A stretch of DNA of 64,000 nucleotides from Bacteroidota bacterium (GTDB lineage Bacteria > Bacteroidota > Bacteroidia > Bacteroidales > JAGNHN01): assembly GCA_022710185.1 (NCBI GenBank), contig JAKLHK010000004.1, forward strand, positions 101,660 to 165,659. Direction: 5' to 3'. Numbering within the stretch: position 1 is the first letter of the stretch; each line of letters starts with the position of its first letter. The notes below the pieces were generated by a model. The model ran no database searches. It worked only from the letters and a program-made list of their open reading frames with translations, and was not told the DNA's origin. The translations under genes were made by a program, and so were the position numbers. Below, one piece after another: positions 16,250 through 25,772 of the stretch.

Positions 16250-17248
16250 ATGGCATTCCAATCCCAACGTATCCTGATCACCGGCGCCGATGGCTTCATC
16301 GGAAGTCATCTGGCCGAGCGCCTCTGCCGCGAAGGCGCGCGGGTGAGGGCCATGGTGTATTACAATGCCTTCGGGTACTGGGGATGGCTGGATGAAGTCC
16401 CTGAAGATGTGCGTCGCAACATAGAAGTGATCATGGGCGATGTACGTGATCCGGAGAGCACCGCCAGGGCCTGCCGGGACATGGACCTGGTCCTCCATCT
16501 GGCGGCCCTTATCGGCATCCCATACAGCTATGAGGCCCCGCGCAGCTACCTTGACACCAATGCCCTGGGCACGCTGAACATACTGCAGGCCGCGCTGGGC
16601 GCCGGGGTCGGGCGTGTAGTGGTCACGTCCACCTCCGAGGTCTACGGCAGCGCCCTCACCGTGCCCATAGCCGAAGACCATCCCCGTCAGGCCCAGTCGC
16701 CATACAGCGCCAGCAAGATCGCGGCCGATGCCCTGGCCATGTCGTTCCATCTCAGCTTCGGCCTGCCCGTCACTATCGCCCGCCCGTTCAACACCTACGG
16801 GCCCCGGCAGTCGGCCCGGGCCATCATCCCCACCATCATCACCCAGTTGCTCGATGGCAGGCCCAGCGTGGAACTTGGGGCTTTGCACCCCACGCGCGAC
16901 CTGGTATTTGTGCATGATACCGTGGAAGGGCTGCTGCGCCTGGCTACAGCACCCGAAGCAGTAGGCCGGGAGGTAAACATTGCCACTGGAAAGGAAGTCT
17001 CGGTGGGTGACCTGGCCCGCCGGCTGGTGGAGCGGCTCCGGCCGGGGACCCCTGTGGTGACCGACCCCCGGCGCATGCGCCCGGAACACAGCGAAGTGGA
17101 CCGTCTGCTGGGGGATCCGGGGCTGTTGCTCCGCCTCACAGGATGGCAACCCTCGATCAGTCTGGAGGAAGGCCTTGACCAAACCCTGTCCTGGTTTACA
17201 GGCCATACGGACCCCAAACGATACAAATCCGATGCCTACACCGTTTGA
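16250..17248 (+). CDS. legB: LegB-like NAD-dependent UDP-GlcNAc 4,6-dehydratase
   Basis: A 332-aa extended SDR. It has the Rossmann motif ITGADGFIGSHL, the LegB-type VYYNAFGYWGWLD stretch, the active site STSEVYG and YSASK (YxxxK), and a C-terminus RYKSDAYTV typical of the LegB group. The family oxidises and dehydrates UDP-GlcNAc to a 4-keto-6-deoxy sugar. It is followed by a LegC-type aminotransferase overlapping by 17 nt. The ATG at 16250 follows the promoter closely and gives the family N-terminus; 16166 is before the promoter. Confidence 0.88.
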   Translation: MAFQSQRILITGADGFIGSHLAERLCREGARVRAMVYYNAFGYWGWLDEVPEDVRRNIEVIMGDVRDPESTARACRDMDLVLHLAALIGIPYSYEAPRSYLDTNALGTLNILQAALGAGVGRVVVTSTSEVYGSALTVPIAEDHPRQAQSPYSASKIAADALAMSFHLSFGLPVTIARPFNTYGPRQSARAIIPTIITQLLDGRPSVELGALHPTRDLVFVHDTVEGLLRLATAPEAVGREVNIATGKEVSVGDLARRLVERLRPGTPVVTDPRRMRPEHSEVDRLLGDPGLLLRLTGWQPSISLEEGLDQTLSWFTGHTDPKRYKSDAYTV

Positions 17249-18392
17249 ACCGATCGTCCGGTTCATCCGGGAGATTTACCCGAACAGGGAGCTCATTCCC
17301 CTGCATGAGCCCGTCTTCGGGCATGAGGAGGAAGAAGCCCTCCTGGCTTGCCTGCGCAGCACGCATGTAGCCAGCACGGGGCTGGAGGTTGCCGCATTTG
17401 AGGAGACGGTGTGCAGGTACACCGGTTCCCCCTATGCTGTAGCCACCGTGAATGGCACCGCCGCCCTGCATCTCGCCCTGCATGCCCTGGGCATCGGACC
17501 TGGCGATCTGGTGCTCACTCAGGCGCTCACCTTCGCCGCCACAGTGAATGCCATCCGCTATACCGGGGCTATCCCCCGCTACCTCGACATTGAGGCCGGT
17601 ACCTGGGCCTTTTCGCCTGCCCACCTGGACGAGTGGCTACGACATCGCAGCTTCAGGGACACCGAAGGGACGCTCAGGGAGAAGTCGTCAGGATTGAGGG
17701 TGGCCGCCTGCTTGCCAGTACATACCTTTGGACTGCCTGCGCAAACGGGGCAAATCCTGGACTGCTGCAATGCCTTTGGAATCCCCCTGGTGGAAGATGC
17801 TGCCGAGGCCCTGGGCACCTTCCGTGAAGGAAAGCATGCCGGGACTCTGGGTGTGGCGGGGGTGCTGAGCTTTAACGGCAACAAGATCATCACGACCGGG
17901 GGCGGGGGCATGGTCCTGACCCATGACGAGGCGCTGGCCCTAAGGCTCAGGCACCTGAGCACCCAATCGAAGCAACCTCATCGATGGGAGTACATCCACG
18001 ATGGCACCGGGTTCAACTACCGTATGCCCAACATCAATGCAGCCCTTGGCCTGGCCCAGATGGCCGGCATGCAGGCGCGCCTGGACAGCAAGCGAGCGGT
18101 AGGTGCAAGGTACCGGACCTTCTTCAGGGAACTTGGAGCGCAGGCCCTGGAGGAACCGGAAGGCTGCCAATGGAACCACTGGCTGAACGGGGTCTTTTTC
18201 CGCGACCGCTCCGAGCGGGATGCCTTCCTGGAATACGCTACCCGGGCTCAGTTGGGGGTGCGCCCCTCCTGGCAGCCCATGCACCTGCAGGAGCATGCCG
18301 GCGCCCCTGAGCGGCAGTACCAGGAGCCGCTGCCGGTCACCATGGACGTCTACGAGCGCCTGGTCAACCTTCCCAGCAGTCCCATCCTCTGA
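17232..18392 (+). CDS. legC: LegC-family PLP-dependent aminotransferase
   Basis: A 386-aa DegT/DnrJ/EryC1/StrS aminotransferase. It has PLHEPVFGHEEEEALLAC at the N-terminus, the VEDAAEALG segment that contacts PLP and the FNGNKIITTGGGGM lysine loop (K forms the Schiff base). It aminates the 4-keto group of the LegB product to give a 4-amino-4,6-dideoxy sugar nucleotide. It overlaps legB by 17 nt. The start at 17232 matches family length; the frame is open slightly earlier. Confidence 0.88.
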   Translation: MPTPFEPIVRFIREIYPNRELIPLHEPVFGHEEEEALLACLRSTHVASTGLEVAAFEETVCRYTGSPYAVATVNGTAALHLALHALGIGPGDLVLTQALTFAATVNAIRYTGAIPRYLDIEAGTWAFSPAHLDEWLRHRSFRDTEGTLREKSSGLRVAACLPVHTFGLPAQTGQILDCCNAFGIPLVEDAAEALGTFREGKHAGTLGVAGVLSFNGNKIITTGGGGMVLTHDEALALRLRHLSTQSKQPHRWEYIHDGTGFNYRMPNINAALGLAQMAGMQARLDSKRAVGARYRTFFRELGAQALEEPEGCQWNHWLNGVFFRDRSERDAFLEYATRAQLGVRPSWQPMHLQEHAGAPERQYQEPLPVTMDVYERLVNLPSSPIL

Positions 18393-18402
18393 AGACCCGG
18401 CC

Positions 18403-19434
18403 ATGGAATACAGGATCATCCTTCCGGGGGGCGCATGGGAAGAGGCGGGGCAACAACTGGCCGACATCTATTACACATCAGCATATTATGCCATGAGCAC
18501 CCTGGTCCAGGGTGGGGAAGCACGCTGCTTTCACTTTGTCCACCGCGGAATGGAAGCCTACTACCCCTTCCTTCAGCAAGCCATCCCCGGGACAGGGCTC
18601 TCCGACCTTCAGGGCGCTTACGGCTATAATGGCGTCAGCTGCCGGAAATACGATACTGATTTCCAAAAGGCCTTCCATCATCAGTTCAGCCATTACTGTG
18701 AACGGGAAGGCATAGTTGCCGAGTTCACGCGTTTTCATCCCCTGAGCGATAATGCCGCTTTTTCGGAGGGTTACCTGAGCGTATACAGGCAACGGAACAC
18801 CGTAGGGGTGGACCTGTCCCAGGGTTATGAAAAGGTGTGGAATGAGAGCTACTCAACCAACAACAGGAACGAGATCCGCAGGGCTGCCCGTGAAGGGCTG
18901 TGTGTGGAGGAGGCAGGGAGCCTGGCGGAGTACCATGCCTTTGCCGCACTATACCGTCAGCTGATGCAAGAGCGCGGGGCGGAAGACTTCTTTCTTTGGC
19001 CCGATGCCTATTTCAGCGCGGCCTATGCCCTGCCGCCGGGGGAGCGTTATCTCCTGCTGGCCCGTTCCCGCGACCAGGTGGTGGGGGGTGCCCTGTTCCT
19101 CTGTCACGGGAACATGGCCCATTACCACCTGGCGGCAAGGGATACGAATTTCAACATGCTGCCGGTGGCCAATGTGCTCCTGGACGAAGGGATACGCCAG
19201 GCCACTCAACGGGCTTGCCTGTGGATGCACCTGGGCGGAGGGCTGAGTGCGTCGGACCAGGACCCCCTGCTGGCCTTCAAACGGAAATTCTCGCGTACCC
19301 TCTTCAGTTTCAGCATAGGCACCCGTATCCACCGGGAGGCCGACTACCAACGGCTGAACGCGGACTGGGAGCGCCGGAACCCGGAGAAGGCCGGAAGATC
19401 CGGGGCCTATTTTCTGAAATACCGCCTCCCTTGA
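18403..19434 (+). CDS. FemAB/GNAT-like acyltransferase
   Basis: A 343-aa protein of the FemAB-related acetyltransferase type: NRNEIRRAAREG near residue 150, LYRQLMQERGAEDFF, then MAHYHLAARD, LLDEGIRQA and FKRKFSR in the C-terminal GNAT fold. It occupies the slot after legB-legC where a sugar N-acetyltransferase is expected, so it may acylate the 4-amino group; transfer of an amino acid to a glycan is the alternative. Both are inference. It starts 10 nt after legC; the longer frame upstream overlaps legC and is not needed. Confidence 0.75.
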   Translation: MEYRIILPGGAWEEAGQQLADIYYTSAYYAMSTLVQGGEARCFHFVHRGMEAYYPFLQQAIPGTGLSDLQGAYGYNGVSCRKYDTDFQKAFHHQFSHYCEREGIVAEFTRFHPLSDNAAFSEGYLSVYRQRNTVGVDLSQGYEKVWNESYSTNNRNEIRRAAREGLCVEEAGSLAEYHAFAALYRQLMQERGAEDFFLWPDAYFSAAYALPPGERYLLLARSRDQVVGGALFLCHGNMAHYHLAARDTNFNMLPVANVLLDEGIRQATQRACLWMHLGGGLSASDQDPLLAFKRKFSRTLFSFSIGTRIHREADYQRLNADWERRNPEKAGRSGAYFLKYRLP

Positions 19435-19447
19435 GAAAGCGCAACCG

Positions 19448-20284
19448 ATGGGAATAAAAAGGACCATAAAAGTGGAAGCCGGCCGCTGGCCACTGCTGGC
19501 CGGGCTGCGGGAGATCGCGGAATACCGTGACCTGCTGTGGGTCCTGGCCTACCGCGATTACCGGGTGCGATATGCCCAAACCTACCTGGGCTTCGCCTGG
19601 GCCCTGTTGCAGCCCCTGGCCATGCTGGTGGTGTTCATCCTCGTCTTCAGCAAAGCCGCCGGAATCGCCACAGGAAGCATCCCCTATCCCTTGTATGCCA
19701 TGGCCGGCATGACGGCCTGGAGCTATTTCGCCTTTGTACTGGGCCAGTCCGGCAATTCCATCATCAGCGCCCAGGGTATGATACAGAAAATCTATTTCCC
19801 CCGGCTCATCATCCCCCTTTCCAAGGCCATCGTGGGCCTGGTTGACTTCGCCATCTCCCTGCTGCTCATCCTGGCCATGATGCTGTGGTATGGCTTCCCG
19901 TTCTCCGCCAATCTGTGGGCATTCCCCTTTTTCCTCCTTGTCACCCTGATCTCTTCCCTGGGCATGGGCATCTGGATGAGCGCGCTTACGATACGCTACC
20001 GTGACCTGCAGCATGTCATCCCATTCATGGTGCAGTTCGGGCTCTTCCTCACCCCGGCCGCATACCCCGCAGAGATGGTGGTATCCCGGTTGCCGGAATG
20101 GGGCGTAGTGCTGTATTACCTGAATCCCATGGCCGGGGCGGTGGAAGGCTTCCGCTGGTCGTTGCTGGGTGGAGCCCCTCCGGCAAGCTATGCCTGGATC
20201 TCTTATCTGACGATGGGTTTCGTATTTGTGGCCGGGCTTTATTGGTTCCGGCGTATGGAAAGGACTATGGCAGACATCGTATGA
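19448..20284 (+). CDS. wzm: ABC-2 type polysaccharide export permease
   Basis: A 278-aa inner-membrane permease with six predicted helices. Typical Wzm features are YRDYRVRYAQTYLGFAWALLQP near residue 36 and YLNPMAGAVEGFRW near the C-terminus. With Wzt it exports a complete lipid-linked polysaccharide. It overlaps wzt by the ATGA junction at 20281-20284. Confidence 0.92.
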   Translation: MGIKRTIKVEAGRWPLLAGLREIAEYRDLLWVLAYRDYRVRYAQTYLGFAWALLQPLAMLVVFILVFSKAAGIATGSIPYPLYAMAGMTAWSYFAFVLGQSGNSIISAQGMIQKIYFPRLIIPLSKAIVGLVDFAISLLLILAMMLWYGFPFSANLWAFPFFLLVTLISSLGMGIWMSALTIRYRDLQHVIPFMVQFGLFLTPAAYPAEMVVSRLPEWGVVLYYLNPMAGAVEGFRWSLLGGAPPASYAWISYLTMGFVFVAGLYWFRRMERTMADIV

Positions 20285-21501
20285 AACAGGACAGCGCAAT
20301 ACAGGTCTGGGGGCTCAGCAAGAGTTACAGGATAGGCCACCGTAAGGAGAGGACCCTGGGGGGCAGCCTGGCTGGCGGATTGCGGAAGCTGCTGTCCACG
20401 GATCGTGAATACGAGCTGTTCTGGGCGCTGAGCGATATAGACCTGGAGGTGTCCCGCGGTCAGGTATTGGGCATCATCGGGAGGAACGGGGCAGGGAAGA
20501 CGACGCTGCTCAAGCTCCTCTCGCGCATTACCTATCCCACCCGGGGCCATTTCAGCATACATGGAAGGGTGGCCTCACTACTGGAGGTAGGAACGGGCTT
20601 CCATCCGGAGCTTTCCGGCCGGGAAAACATCTTCCTGAACGGCACCATCCTGGGTATGAGCCGGGCGGAGATCCGCCGAAAGTTCGACGAGATCGTGGAT
20701 TTCAGCGGGGTTGAACAATTCCTGGACACCCCGGTGAAACGATACAGCAGCGGGATGTATGTCCGTCTCGCCTTTGCCGTGGCGGCCCATCTGGAGCCCG
20801 AGGTGCTGATCGTGGACGAGGTGCTGGCCGTGGGCGATGCCGCTTTCCAGCGCAAATGTCTCGGAAAGATGGGCGAAGTGGCGCGCATGGGCCGTACCGT
20901 ACTCTTCGTTAGCCACAACATGGGTGCCGTGGCCCAGCTTTGTGAACGGGTGGTGTTGCTGGAGGCGGGACGTATTGTCGCCGATGGGGCTACTGAAGAG
21001 GCCATCTCGCGCTACCTCAGCCTCAGCGAAATCCCGGGCAACGGATACATCCACCGACATGGCAACCGTAAGGTGGAATTCCTCTCCTGGGAGCTCTCGC
21101 ATCCTGAACTCGGCCCCCTGACGGAGTTCCGCATGGGCGACGACCTCCTGATCTGCATGAGGATACGTTTCAATGAGAAGGTGGATGACCTGGACCTCGG
21201 GCTCAGCCTCCGGAATGCCTCCGGTGAGCGCATCACCCATCTGCTGAACCATGACGAAGGGCTCAGGCTCTCAGGAATGCCGGGAGATGAGGTCCTGGTA
21301 AAAGTGCAGCTCCCGGAGGTTTTCCTGGCACCGGGCCGTTATGCCTGGTCCGCAGGCCTGGAGAAGTTTGCCGAGGACTTCGACGTGATTGAAGACGCCC
21401 TGGGGTTCAGCATGGTACAGGGAGGCCGGCCTTCGCGTACCACCATATACCCAGGAAATGTAAGGGTGTACCTGCCAGGTCGATGGAGGGCCGAACGATG
21501 A
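20281..21501 (+). CDS. wzt: ABC polysaccharide export ATPase with C-terminal recognition domain
   Basis: A 406-aa protein. Residues about 1-245 are the ATPase: Walker A IGRNGAGKTTLLK, signature YSSGMYVRLAFA, Walker B VLIVDEVLAVGD, H-loop FVSHN. Residues about 260-406 form a beta-rich extension like the Wzt C-terminal carbohydrate-binding domain that recognises the terminally modified glycan before export. The start at 20281 overlaps the wzm stop by 4 nt; the longer upstream frame runs through wzm. Confidence 0.92.
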   Translation: MKQDSAIQVWGLSKSYRIGHRKERTLGGSLAGGLRKLLSTDREYELFWALSDIDLEVSRGQVLGIIGRNGAGKTTLLKLLSRITYPTRGHFSIHGRVASLLEVGTGFHPELSGRENIFLNGTILGMSRAEIRRKFDEIVDFSGVEQFLDTPVKRYSSGMYVRLAFAVAAHLEPEVLIVDEVLAVGDAAFQRKCLGKMGEVARMGRTVLFVSHNMGAVAQLCERVVLLEAGRIVADGATEEAISRYLSLSEIPGNGYIHRHGNRKVEFLSWELSHPELGPLTEFRMGDDLLICMRIRFNEKVDDLDLGLSLRNASGERITHLLNHDEGLRLSGMPGDEVLVKVQLPEVFLAPGRYAWSAGLEKFAEDFDVIEDALGFSMVQGGRPSRTTIYPGNVRVYLPGRWRAER

Positions 21502-22490
21502 CTGCGCAAGGCAAGGCAATGACGCTGGGCGCCAACCTCAGCGTAAAGAACGAGGAACAACGCATCCTCAGGCAGCACCTTGAGAACCTGCGCCAGTTCT
21601 GCGATGAAATCGTGGTTACCGTGGATGAAGCTTCGTCTGACCACAGCCTGGAGATCTGCCGCGAATATACCGACAAGGTTTTCCCCATACGTACAGGAGT
21701 ATACGCCGACAACATCAGAAGGGAAGGTTCGGCACGCCTCACCACCGACTGGGAGCTCTGGGTGGATGCCGACCAACTCTTCCCTCCCGCCCTTCAGCAG
21801 GAGATCCGGCAGGCCATGACTACTGGGAAACATCCGGTTTATCACCTGCCCATGGTCAATATGTTCTTCGGTCACTGGTACCTCCGCAAAGAGCACTGGA
21901 ACTACCAGCTGCGGCTCTTCCGCCGGAAGGACTTTGCCTTTTCCCGGGACGACCTCCACAACTGGCGGTTCAGCTACGAAGGCCAGGCGGGCTTTATGCG
22001 TTATCCCATGCTCCACTATGGTATTGCTTCCGTCAGTGAGTTCCTGGGCATACTGAACCGCTATACCGACCTCGACCTGGAAGCATTGAAGCGCAAGGGC
22101 TCCGGCGGGCTCCTCGACCAATCCCTGCCAACCCCCGGGTTGAAAGCCCTGGTGAATGATCCCCTGGAGCGGTTTGACCACATTTTCAATACCTTGGCAT
22201 ACAAGGAAGAAAGGGAGTTTGGCGCCCTGTACAGCTGGCTGTTCAGCTTCTATACCTTCGTTGAGAAAGCTAAGCTGCTGGAAGCCGAACACAAGGAGAG
22301 GAACGCATGGGAATACGGGCATATTGACATGGATGCTTTGTGCCGGCGCATCGACCGTGAGCTGGAAGGGGAAGACCGTCGCAGGGAGCAAAGGCATTCG
22401 GCCCGGAGGGCCTATGCCCTGAAACGCTGGGTCCGGGGGCTCACCCCGCCCTATGTAGCGGCCCTCATCCGGAAGATGAGCCGGGGATAG
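21498..22490 (+). CDS. Family 2 glycosyltransferase
   Basis: A 330-aa GT-A enzyme: GANLSVKNEEQRILRQHLEN at the start, CDEIVVTVDEASSDHSLEI, and WVDADQLF as the DxD-like metal site. The C-terminal part is variable. It couples to wzt through an ATGA overlap at 21498, which fixes the start. Donor and linkage are unknown. Confidence 0.85.
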   Translation: MTAQGKAMTLGANLSVKNEEQRILRQHLENLRQFCDEIVVTVDEASSDHSLEICREYTDKVFPIRTGVYADNIRREGSARLTTDWELWVDADQLFPPALQQEIRQAMTTGKHPVYHLPMVNMFFGHWYLRKEHWNYQLRLFRRKDFAFSRDDLHNWRFSYEGQAGFMRYPMLHYGIASVSEFLGILNRYTDLDLEALKRKGSGGLLDQSLPTPGLKALVNDPLERFDHIFNTLAYKEEREFGALYSWLFSFYTFVEKAKLLEAEHKERNAWEYGHIDMDALCRRIDRELEGEDRRREQRHSARRAYALKRWVRGLTPPYVAALIRKMSRG

Positions 22491-22498
22491 CATTCCTG

Positions 22499-23626
22499 AT
22501 GATGAAGGCCGCCATACTTACCAACGACCTCAACAGTTTTTACAAGCCCCTGGCGGAAGGGCTCGGCCGTATGTTCGCCCGGGCGGGGGTGAAAGCCGGG
22601 GTGCGATATGACGGGCTCGACCTCCTCGACTTCAGCTACCAACCCAAACCCTACCAGGGGGATCTCCCCCGCTTCTTCAGTGCCAACATCAACCGGCTGC
22701 GCAAAAAAGCCCGCCAGGACGCCTTCTTCCGGTGGCTGAAGGACTTCGATCTTCTGGTGGTGGTGGCCAACAACCCCTACGCTTTCATCCGGGACCGCCT
22801 CAGCGGGATAGAACGTTTCCGCGCCCTGAGGCCTGAGGTGCCGGTGGTGCAGTACAATTATTCCTACCTCCCGGTGGCCGGCAAGGGAGGACTTTACCGG
22901 GAGTATTTCGTGGACGGGCTGGGCACCCTGGCTTTTGGGCTGGAACGCTACGATCATTACCTGATGGTGACCGCCTCCACTCCCCAGCCCCTGCCCCGGG
23001 AGGCGCAGCCGCTCAGCGTGATCGGCATGGACCTGGATGATGGCAGTCTTTATCCGGCGCAGGAAGGCTTCAGGGTGCTCCTGGACTTCCCGCGTGAAGG
23101 CAAGGAAGCGGAGCGCGAGCTGGTGCTCAGGGTGCTGGCGAAGACCGGTATACCCTATACAACCTTGTCAGGTAACTATTCAATCAAGGATATCCGCGCC
23201 ATTTACCGCAACAGCGGGGCCTACTTCGTCTCCTTCCTGGAGTCCTTCGGGTTTCCCATCTGCGAGCTCCAGGCCTGTGGCAGCCTGATCTTCAGTCCTT
23301 ACCCCAGCTGGCTGTATTCGCATTCCATCAAGGAGGACATACACCTGCCAGGCCTTGGGCGTTACACGGATAATTTCATCGTCTATGAAAACCGGGAAGA
23401 TCTGCTGGCCGCAGCCTTGCTGAAGGCCCGGGATACCTTCGATGCACAGGCCGTCAGGGCCAGGTTCCTTCAGGAACAGGGTGCTTTTTTCAGGGGTGAT
23501 ATGGAAGCGGTAGATTCCTTCCTGAATGCGGTACGCCAGGGAACCATCCATGGCGGGTCACATCAGGCGCACCGGGCCCTCCACCAGGGCATTGATCCCG
23601 AGGACCACTGTCCTCCGCCCTGGTAG
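22499..23626 (+). CDS. Putative GT-B glycosyltransferase
   Basis: A 375-aa cytoplasmic protein. The sequence ESFGFPICELQACG near residue 250 matches the EX7E donor-binding motif of GT4-like enzymes, although the N-terminal domain is unusual. It starts with MMKAAILTNDLNSFY and lies 8 nt after the preceding GT. The C-terminal ~28 residues, rich in His and Pro, look unrelated to a fold. The specific activity is unknown. Confidence 0.65.
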   Translation: MMKAAILTNDLNSFYKPLAEGLGRMFARAGVKAGVRYDGLDLLDFSYQPKPYQGDLPRFFSANINRLRKKARQDAFFRWLKDFDLLVVVANNPYAFIRDRLSGIERFRALRPEVPVVQYNYSYLPVAGKGGLYREYFVDGLGTLAFGLERYDHYLMVTASTPQPLPREAQPLSVIGMDLDDGSLYPAQEGFRVLLDFPREGKEAERELVLRVLAKTGIPYTTLSGNYSIKDIRAIYRNSGAYFVSFLESFGFPICELQACGSLIFSPYPSWLYSHSIKEDIHLPGLGRYTDNFIVYENREDLLAAALLKARDTFDAQAVRARFLQEQGAFFRGDMEAVDSFLNAVRQGTIHGGSHQAHRALHQGIDPEDHCPPPW

Positions 23627-23772
23627 GCCAGTCCCTTCACCCGACGCAGCGGGGTCGTATTTTGTTCGTATTTTCGGGTCCTCCGGCTGACGTTCCGGTA
23701 CAGGGCCACCAGGCACCCATGACAGGGGCTCGTGGGTTGTGCCGGCCTTCTCCGGAACCAGAACCTGCACTT

Positions 23773-24738
23773 ATGGCTTCCTCCGCTGCGGACAGTACTC
23801 TCCTGGCGATCGTGGTGCTGGCCTACCGGCCTGACTTCCTCGACCAAACCCTGGCTTCCCTGGCAGCCCAGGCCCCTGGGGCTTACCGCATCTATCTTTT
23901 CGACGATGCAGGTCCGGAGGCTGTGCATGAGGCCGTTCAACGATGGTCAGATCGCATGGCCCTGCGCTACCACCGTTTCCCGGAGAACTTGGGCCAATAC
24001 GACCTGGCAGGCCATTGGGCCCGCTGCATCCGGGCCACTCAGGGCGAGCCCTGGGTGTGGCTCTTTTCTGATGACGACGTCATGCGGCCGGGTAGTGTGG
24101 AAGCTTTACTGCGAAAGGCGGGCGAAGGCGGTCTGGACGAAGGCTGCGTATACCGCATCCCCATGGAAATGATCGACGCGGAAGGCCATACTGTCACAGG
24201 TTCCGGAGCGTGGCCCCCTCATCTGGACGCCGCCGGGTACCTCCGGCAGCGCCTGGGGTTCCGCTTGCTGAGTTCGGTGAATGAGTTCATCTTCTCCCGG
24301 GCTTCCTTCGATGCTTATGGTTTTCCTTCCTTTCCCCAGGCCTGGTGCGCCGACGACGCTGCCTGGATCCGCTTCGGCCTGCGGGGCGGGCTGGTTACCC
24401 TGCAAGGTGGTGGTGTGGGCTGGCGTAACAGTGGATTCAATATTTCCGCGGATATTCGCCCGAAAAACGGAAAGCTCAGGATCGAAGCCTGTCTCCAATA
24501 CCTGAACTGGCTGAAGGAAATGGCCAGGGAGGCGCCGCAGTTGCGGATGCCCCTGGCCCTGCGCATGGCATGGCTGGGCGAACACTGGCTGATGCTGCGT
24601 CCCAAAGGCCACCGCTTTCCCCCGGCCTATGCCTGGGCCCCGATACGCAACAGCCTCAGCATCCCCGGGCTTGTCCTGCTCCTCCGCTGGCTGGCCTTAC
24701 GGCTGCTCCGCGAATCACTGATAAGCCTAATGCGATGA
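23773..24738 (+). CDS. Family 2 glycosyltransferase
   Basis: A 321-aa GT-A enzyme: LLAIVVLAYRPDFLDQTLAS, YLFDDAG, ENLGQYD and LFSDDDV, the DDD metal site, near residue 104. The C-terminus has an amphipathic or hydrophobic tail that may associate with the membrane. A 146-nt gap precedes it, the longest in this half of the locus; I see only imperfect promoter-like TATTTT stretches there. Starts at 23719 or 23662 are possible but add Pro-rich residues before the first strand. Confidence 0.82.
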   Translation: MASSAADSTLLAIVVLAYRPDFLDQTLASLAAQAPGAYRIYLFDDAGPEAVHEAVQRWSDRMALRYHRFPENLGQYDLAGHWARCIRATQGEPWVWLFSDDDVMRPGSVEALLRKAGEGGLDEGCVYRIPMEMIDAEGHTVTGSGAWPPHLDAAGYLRQRLGFRLLSSVNEFIFSRASFDAYGFPSFPQAWCADDAAWIRFGLRGGLVTLQGGGVGWRNSGFNISADIRPKNGKLRIEACLQYLNWLKEMAREAPQLRMPLALRMAWLGEHWLMLRPKGHRFPPAYAWAPIRNSLSIPGLVLLLRWLALRLLRESLISLMR

Positions 24739-25772
24739 GGGGCAAGGTGGTATTCATCGGGTTCAGTTACCCCCATCACGGGGAATATTCCGGTTATGAC
24801 CGCATTGCCCGGCATGTGGGCTACGACCGGGTGCTGCACACCGACCGCATGCTGTTTTTCCGCTGGTTCCATCGCCTGGCGCAGCGGAGGGGACCCCTGA
24901 AAATCGGTCGTTATACCCTCTGCGATCCGCTGCAGCTGTTCTACCGTTCCTTCCGGGTCTATGCCCGCTGGCGCTGCGCCTTCCTTCGCGACAGCGTGAT
25001 ACACTTCGCGTATCCTGAAACGGGAGTGGTGTTCCACTCGGTACCCTGGGGAAAAGAGAACGGGTACGTGGCCACCCTGCACCTCCCGGCAGAGGACCTC
25101 TACCGCCTGCATCCCCGCATCCTGGGCAGGATGCAGGGGCTGGACCATGCCATTCTCGTTTCGGAGGATATGTATGAAGGAATATCCGTGGTGCTGCCCG
25201 AGGTTCCCATGACCTTCATCCCTCATGGGGTTGAGGTCAGCCGTTTCCGTCCTGCTGCAGGCGAACGCGACAATGATATCCTGATGTTGGGCAACTGGCT
25301 ACGAGACTTCCCTTTGGCCGCGCAGGTGTTCCGGGCCCTGGATGCGGCAGGCCACGGGCTCAGGGTCACCGCGGTGGCGCTGCCCGAAAACCTCGCCCTG
25401 TTGAAGGACCTTCCGGGGGTGAGCTGCCGCGAGGGCTTGTCCGACGACCAGTTGTTGGACCTTATGCAGCGCAGCCGAGTGCTCTTTCTCCCCCTGAAAC
25501 GCCTGACGGCCAACAATGCCATCCTGGAGGCCGCGGCTTGCGGCTGCCGTGTGGCCCTGGCCCTTCACCGGCCGCTGAACCCCACGGGTTATTTCCCCGG
25601 CCTCCTTGAGACGATCTCTGTAAGACCTGCAGAAGCCGCGGAACAACTGGCTTCCCTGGTGGCCGAGCAGGATGCCAGGGGAAATGAGCTGGCCGCCTAT
25701 GCCCGGGCCCATTACGCCTGGGAAACGGTGGCCCGTTCCACCGAACTGATCCTTAAAACCCTTAAGGCATGA
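24735..25772 (+). CDS. Family 4-like glycosyltransferase
   Basis: A 345-aa GT-B protein. The N-terminal domain begins KVVFIGFSYPHHGEYSGYDR; the C-terminal domain contains FIPHGVEVSRFRP, DILMLGNWLRDF and, near residue 260, NNAILEAAACGCRV, which replaces the usual E-x7-E by N-x4-E. It overlaps the preceding gene by ATGA, which decides the start against the long upstream frame. Donor unknown. Confidence 0.78.
   Translation: MRGKVVFIGFSYPHHGEYSGYDRIARHVGYDRVLHTDRMLFFRWFHRLAQRRGPLKIGRYTLCDPLQLFYRSFRVYARWRCAFLRDSVIHFAYPETGVVFHSVPWGKENGYVATLHLPAEDLYRLHPRILGRMQGLDHAILVSEDMYEGISVVLPEVPMTFIPHGVEVSRFRPAAGERDNDILMLGNWLRDFPLAAQVFRALDAAGHGLRVTAVALPENLALLKDLPGVSCREGLSDDQLLDLMQRSRVLFLPLKRLTANNAILEAAACGCRVALALHRPLNPTGYFPGLLETISVRPAEAAEQLASLVAEQDARGNELAAYARAHYAWETVARSTELILKTLKA

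Noticed and set aside
16250..19434. Complete legionaminic acid pathway
   Set aside because: LegB and LegC types are present, but no hydrolysing 2-epimerase, NeuB-type synthase or CMP-transferase is in the window.
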